Origin: Apis mellifera
Taxonomy: Eukaryota; Arthropoda; Insecta; Hymenoptera; Apidae
Assembly: GCF_003254395.2 (NCBI RefSeq)
Contig: NC_037639.1
Span: forward strand, 14,745,037-14,809,036
Length of the DNA stretch: 64,000 nucleotides
Reading direction: 5' to 3'
Of the stretch, positions 57,808 to 64,000 are shown one piece after another. Below the pieces are notes generated by a model that was not told where the DNA came from, did no database searches, and saw only the letters and a list, made by a program, of their open reading frames with translations. Position 1 is the first letter of the stretch, and the number at the start of each line of letters is the position of its first letter. Both the position numbers and the translations under genes were made by a program.

Positions 57808-60800
57808 TTTTTAAATTCCTCGAGCACAAGCTGAAAGTTTTATGTTCTTCCCCTCTCGTTCCATCTCGAAATTTCAACGGTCGTGCCGGCATTATTTAGC
57901 TTCGTCACGCGTCGCGATTTTCATTTCAACGAGTTTCGTTCGAACGAAAGAATTAAATAATTTTATGCTCGAAGACGTGAAAAAATTGACCGATCTTGCT
58001 CGCGCTCTTAGATATTGTCACAGAGACTTCGATCCGAATCTTCGAAAATTCACGCCTAGCAACCAAAGTTTTTCCACCGCGAAGCGAAACCCTCGCAAAC
58101 ACCTACGCGCGCGCCACGATCATTAGCGGCATTCCGGAACGAAGTCCGAGGCGGCGTTTGTCGCCTCCAGACTCGAAACTCGGCGGCGACCTCCGCTACC
58201 TGTGCCTCGGACAACGATTCATTTTTCAATAGGGCATACGTCCCTTTTGATCCTTCTCCTCCCCATTGTCTCCATTGTCTCTGTCTCCGCAAACATTTGA
58301 ACGACTGAACCTAGCACGCAGGTAACGTTGATCCGCCGTGAAATTTTATCCTTACTTTTGACGAAATAAATTTCACTTTACGATTCGTTCATCCCTTCCA
58401 ACATTCTTTTCAACGATCTTTGGATAAAGGCGTTAAATGGGCCGATCGAATCACGTGATTCAGGTCAAAGCGCAAGACGGGGGAAGAGGAGAAAAGGATG
58501 TGGATCGTAATTTTTAAAAGTTTTGGATAATTTATCAGGCTTTAAGGAGGTATTAAGGGAAAAGTTGTAGCGCCACGTGCGTTGAATTCTGGGCGATTAA
58601 TGTAATTGTCTTTGTCGTAGAAGTCGTTAAAGTGTCTAATCTACCTGGCTTCGGTGTGTATAAAAATGTACCGTATTAATCCCTCAAAATAGGCCATTTT
58701 TAAATTGGAAAGCATTTATATCATATCGGGATTTCTTCTCTACTCCCATTAAACGGTATTAATAATAACAATTACAACAATACTCGCTCGCATTTGACAT
58801 CCGTACTTGACATTTGTCGAGTGTCAAACGTGTTTAATTTCTCAGGAACGAGTGGTCATTGAGTGATTTTTCTTTTTTTTTTTTTTTTTGATATTAAAGA
58901 CTGATGCAGCTAGATGTCATCGGTTACTCGATACTCGACGATATTACACAATGAAGATTGTGTTGTATAACACTACTCTGGATAGCATTCGATATATTAG
59001 TAACGTTACCTCTATTAAAGAAACCTAAGATCCATAGTTTTTCCAATTAAATTTCCCTTTGTTCCCGCGCGCATGCGCGCGCGCGTTACCTTGAAGTTAA
59101 AAATATATATTATAATATCTTGCCGCGAAATAATTGTTGGATAAAAACTTGTTGCTTAAATAATAATTGCGATGAAAAAAAACTCTCTGAATTCCAAGCA
59201 AGTAAACGCGATAATCAATGGTTTTGTTACAACCTATCTATCTTTTCCCCCCCAGACATCAGTCCCTGACATTTCAAAGCGTTTCTTTCACTCTCTTTCT
59301 CTCCGTCCGAGGCGCCTGTAGGGCACGCCTAAACCAGGTCGTATATACTCGATATAACTCTTCCCTCGGTTTCCTGTCTAACGCAATAAACCGTTTCTCC
59401 TCGCGTAATATCAAGCTCATGGGGACACGCCTGCCGGAAACGAAAAACGGAACAACGAGACCGCGCAACCGATTCCTGCTCCCGAATTAATTTAATAATC
59501 CATATCAAACCAACGAGTCACCTCCCAACAACTTTTCTTTTCGAACGCGCAAGGATAGATAATTAGCTCTTTACGCGGAATACCACCGAGATATACGCGG
59601 CGCTCGCGTCGCTTCGACCAATTATGGTAGGCGTGCCACATTAACAGCGTAAAATTCACTCACCGAAACTCCACCAATATTCGAATTCGGATCAGTGGTT
59701 CTCATCTCTCGGTCGCCCGTTCTTTCTTTCTTTTAATCAACGAACTACAGTAAAATAATAGAATATAATGAAAGTTTTTGGGAGAAGAAATATTTTTCTT
59801 TCTCTAAAAAGGAAATTCTTCGATGGCGTGACTCGAAGCCGGGATTAAACTCGGGCGCGTTTCCTGCCTGTTGCAGCGGCCAGCAACGGTTAACGCGTGA
59901 TGTATAATCGGTATATCTCCGTGAAAAACAGGGGGAAGGTGTTAACTCGGGGAATTGTGCAAATTCATTGTTCGAGCGCGAACTCGAAACGAGATGGGAA
60001 TCTAATTTCTGCTTTAACCGCAAAGACGAGCGTCGTTTAATCCGTTCGCAATTGAGTCTAATTGCAAAGTGGCGTTACGTGTCCCCGCGCAAGAGAAGGA
60101 AGCCGCGTGCAATCGAGAACGTAACACGCCGTTCCGGAAGGTCTTTCGTTCTTTTTCCTTTTTTTCTTTTTTTTTTCCACCGAACGGCTTTCAATGCCGA
60201 TCTAACTTCCTGTTTCGAAAAAAAAAAGAAAAAAAGAGAGATTTTGAAGAGAGAAGAAAAAAAGAAAAATTATACACACACAATACACGCGCAGAGGAGA
60301 CGAACACGATTGCATAACAGTTGGAAATTTTACGAGTATGCTAACGCATACGTGTTGATCCAGCGAATTACAGTATGGACGAATGGGCCAAGTACGAATG
60401 CAATAATCCAACGCCGGTTATAACTACGCTTAATTGTCCTGTTAATTGTGGGCTTTAGTTACACACGTAAGTGGTTACGTGCTTGCCACCATCATTGGTC
60501 CACGGCTAGTTTTTCAATAGCCACGGGACACGTGGCATTCCGCAATTTTTTTTTTTCCTCCGCGGAGAAATCGAGGAATCGAAAGGAGACATCGAAGGAA
60601 CGGTGAACGTGCGCATCTCATCATTGTCCGGTGACAAAACAAATATTTTTAGCGACAGCGACAGGCCTCGATTCTTGAACAACGGACGATGGAAATCCCC
60701 GTTTCGGGGATTCGAAAGATGGATTATTGTAGCGGCTGCGAAGCGTGGGCGTGAGTTTTTTTTTACGTGTACCTGTAAGGACACGCATAAACCGGTCCTA

Positions 60801-61124
60801 AGGAAAACGCGAAGAAAGAGCTGGTTGGAATGCGGAGGAAAAACTTCCGATTTCGAAGAACCGAGTGAAGAAAACCGATCGATTCACTTTAAAACTATTT
60901 TCGATAATTATCTTTTCGAGAAAAATTGAATGATGAAAAAAGTAGTGATAAAAAGATACGTTGAGCTTTCAATGAAGTCCGAGACTCTTTGTTGGACTCT
61001 TTTTCAATTTCTATTCCAGTCCTCCAATGGCGGCGCATCGGTAAGGAAGCGAAGAATAACGCGTAGTTTATTCGTAAGAAATAGGAGGAAAACTCCGAAC
61101 TTTGTATCCCCTTGACAAAAGAAG

Positions 61125-61149
61125 CCCCTCCCCCCTCCCCCCTCCCCCC
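61125..61149 (-). other. G-quadruplex motif on the minus strand
   Basis: Four C-runs of 4, 6, 6 and 6 separated by single T bases on the plus strand, so the minus strand (the host gene's sense strand) has G-runs with one-base loops. This is the most stable class of G4 motif. Confidence 0.75.
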
Positions 61150-62455
61150 TGCCGCGCGAGATATCAAGATAACAAGGCGCCCGGCCACGATCCGTCAAAA
61201 GAAAACCGATATCGAAGAAGGGTAGATAGGCTTCTTTCTCTTTTCGAACGGCGTTGAGAATTATCGAACTATTATGGGATTCAAAGCGGCGGGATATCTG
61301 CATCTATTTTCGGAGATTTCTTCGATGCATTTTCGTTTTTCGATCGACCGAGTGTTCAAAGAACATTCCACGAGAGAAGGCTGTTGGATCTTTAATTACA
61401 CGGATCAAAGAAAGCTTTTATCTTCGTCTATTTCGAAATAATCGAACAGGCCGCTCGTTTGGACAAAAAAGAATGTCCGAATGATGTAAGAGGAGAATCG
61501 GGATCGTTCATTGAAAACTAAATCCAAGTTCGATTTTTTTCATTAGAAAGGTTTTACGAAAGTCGAAGAAAGAATGCACGCGTTGTATTACGCTCCGCCG
61601 AAGAACGTTACCGATAATGATCGTTATTGTGCATGAGAATTTCTCACTTATTCCGATGCGCTTCGCAATAACCGCCAATAACGCAACAACAATGTTGGAT
61701 GCATAACAAACTGGCATTGCATGCACGAGGGAAACGATAAACATTGTTAGCCTGAATGATGAAATTAAAATTTACTCGAGAAACTAATTGTACGAGTTTT
61801 CGTTAATCTTGTAATAATATGGAAATGATAGAATGACAATAAAATGGCCGCGATATCGAACGAGGATCTAAATTTAATCTTTCTTGATTGATTCAACGAT
61901 TTTTCCAATTCTAGTGAAATTATGATAGATACGGAAAAAGTCGATATTAATATGTATTTTTTTAAATGTTCGTGATGAACGTGCAACGAAAAAAAGGATA
62001 AGGAACGAATCGTTTCGTTGGTTATATATTTATATAGTTCGAAAATCCACAAGTGGGTGAGAAAGGCGGTATATATCGTACGTATAGCTACGACTCGGTT
62101 TGAATTTATTCTTTGCTCGAAAAGAAATCTAACTAAGAAATTTAACTGATAGTTATCTAAGCTATCTCTATTTGATTAAAAAATTTATTTATTCATATTT
62201 CGATCAAACGTTTTTGAAATATCGTTCTTTCGCAAAATAATTTAAAAATAAATAAATATATATTTTATTTTTGGTAGAATTATACTCGCTATCATACGTT
62301 TAGATTTCACGATGAGAAAAAAATGACATTTGACGTTAAAATTCAATCGACGTTAATCAATAGACATTTTCGTAGCCAACAAGTGGTAATACATCATCAC
62401 GTGGAATTCGCATCGTAATACACGTTTCAACATATACAATACTGAGTACTTACTT

Positions 62456-62770
62456 TGGAAATAAAGCTCGAAATGCTGCTACGATCGTTTTCAGAACCTT
62501 CCAGTTTGCCTCAGTTCCAAAAGTAAAACAAGGCCGGTCGCACAAAGTCGCAAAGCGCACTTTTCGGTAAAACGGTTAGAAGAATAAAACACAACATTCA
62601 ATACTTCACAGATTCAACACAAAAGGAAAAAAACATCCCCACGAATATTATTTGCCGCGATATATAAAGCCTTTGATATTACACGGTACAATTTTGTTCC
62701 ACGACGCAGAAAAACAATATGCACGTCGAGCCCGAAACAAACAAAACTAACGCACGCTCGACGGTTAGCG
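62456..62770 (-). promoter_or_regulatory. Putative noncoding first exon and distal promoter of the CRACD-like gene
   Basis: A perfect donor, CCAAA|GTAAGT, lies left of 62456. Upstream sequence on the minus strand has a short upstream ORF (ATG near 62597, ending TGA) and a TGA in the phase-0 frame, so this exon is untranslated. Further right are TTTATATATC (about 62660) and an ATTGGCC CCAAT-like word (about 62820). Linking it to the CRACD-like gene is inference from strand, spacing and the lack of another downstream gene. Confidence 0.4.
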
Positions 62771-62829
62771 AGCGAATGAGGCTCTGTTTTCCATCAGTCC
62801 CACCAACCACCAACCGGGCCAATAACCTA

Positions 62830-64000
62830 GCAGTGTATGCGAGAATGTTTTAATGACTTTCCTGCGTCGAGTCGATATAACAGCGTATTTTATCGACTAA
62901 CGATACTATAGCGCAAAATATGCAAAATCGTCTTTGTTTTTATCAATAAATATCATCATCGACAACTTGCAATTCGTGTTTCGAATAAATGCCGCTATTG
63001 AATCATAAATGATTGTTAACTGTTAATATTATCGATAAACATTCTGCATAACTGCAAATGAAAATGATTAGTAAAAACAAGTACCAAACGTTTCCTTCGT
63101 TTTACAATCTTTTTATACTTTTTTCCAACACATTTGCAGATTGTTCTTTTTTGTGCATTATTATACCATATTGTTTTGACATTGCATTATTATATTCATA
63201 AACAAAATTGAAAAATATTTATAATTGCAGCACTCGACGGTTATTTATAGAAAAACATTTTAATTTAATCGTATGAATATGCGATAATTTTCGTTGCGTT
63301 ATAATTAAATTCTGCTAACCGCCATTAATTGTTATAAAGTTATTTAGACATTGTACGGTTAGACATTATATTTTTTTTATAAAGAAAAATAAAAATATGT
63401 TACCAATACATTTTTCTTTTTGATGATATTGAATCATGCAGTCATGTATTAATATAAATAACATACATTGATATAATTTTAAAATTAAATCTTCGAATTT
63501 AGAAGAAAAATATTATTTGTTATTTTAAAATCTTTTGTACTTGTTCAAAAATTATTATATAAATAATTACGTTCTAAATATGCACTATTCATTTTTCATT
63601 TTTTCACCAAAAATCTTAAAGTCCCGATAAACATTAATCATACAAGACCAAACAACTGTTTCGTAATATAAAAATTTCATTGGTATAAAAATTACAATAC
63701 GATGATTATAAAAGTAAAACATATATGTATTTTTTTTTTTATAAATAAAATATACTTTTACGTATTATTTTTAATACATATATGTATATAATTGTTACAT
63801 ATAGTTACATATAGTCTGTGCTTCGATAGCTGTTAAAAAATATGTGTCTTTTTTGCATTGTAATTTTATGGCCAGGATTTCTACTATCACGCATTATAAA
63901 TTTGTGCAGGTACAATGAGTACACTGTTAATAATTGTAAAAATTAGACTTAAAAATAAATCCATTTAAAAAATATTGAAAAAGAATATAAATTTTCAGCA
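62830..64000. other. AT-rich intergenic sequence, nothing recognised
   Basis: No open frame longer than a few dozen codons, no splice-site pairs with coding content, and no simple repeat of note beyond short A/T runs. It may be the space before the next gene. Confidence 0.5.

Larger units (their letters stand above)
33068..62455 (-). other. Very long 5' intron (about 29 kb), repeat-rich
   Basis: Inferred as one intron between the 33-kb candidate exon and the noncoding exon ending at 62456. Apart from the repeats, MITE and candidate small genes listed separately, I see no exon with matched splice sites. The long open frames at 41.0-42.3 kb and 52.6-53.6 kb come from (GA)n and (GAA)n. Confidence 0.4.

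Overview
The window looks like nuclear DNA of an insect, most likely a bee or another hymenopteran. The evidence is GT-AG introns, coding exons of conserved animal proteins, very uneven base composition (AT-rich gene ends and satellites against CpG-dense CGA/TCG-rich introns), abundant (GA)n, (GAA)n and (TA)n microsatellites, and one intron tens of kilobases long. No bacterial, viral, tRNA, rRNA or CRISPR features were seen.

Layout. (1) 1-1773, minus: the 5' part of an OTUD7/Cezanne-type OTU deubiquitinase gene, five coding exons with matching phases, running off the left edge. (2) 3332-4994, plus: the complete two-exon gene for glucosidase II beta, ending in HDEL. The two genes are divergent and probably share a promoter region near 3.1-3.3 kb. 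(3) 7576 to about 62.7 kb, minus: one large multi-exon gene that I reconstruct exon by exon. Its modules (a basic leucine-rich segment, a SHDSVF motif, a KSN-IEHKEYN-like exon and a basic RPKNRRPP module) resemble the vertebrate CRACD/KIAA1211 actin-capping-protein regulators. All splice phases agree along the chain. The longest reading is 954 aa, or 863 aa without two cassette exons.

This gene appears to have three starts: a noncoding first exon near 62.5-62.8 kb, and two internal coding first exons (ATG at 21682 and ATG at 11541). A cluster at 10.2-11.5 kb holds three related exon ends, two of them in frame-neutral cassettes, all with the same unusual donor context. The 3' exons carry a serine-rich repeated motif.

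The long 5' intron (about 30-62 kb) contains no confirmed coding exon of this gene. It is filled with tandem arrays (33.9-35.9, 40.7-42.0, 42.5-43.6, 44.0-47.3 and 53.0-53.4 kb), a likely MITE at 48.5 kb, an inverted pair of composite microsatellites 11 kb apart, an RFX X-box-like motif, a G-quadruplex motif, and one candidate nested gene for a small secreted protein (55889-56185, minus). The last 1.2 kb is AT-rich with nothing recognisable.
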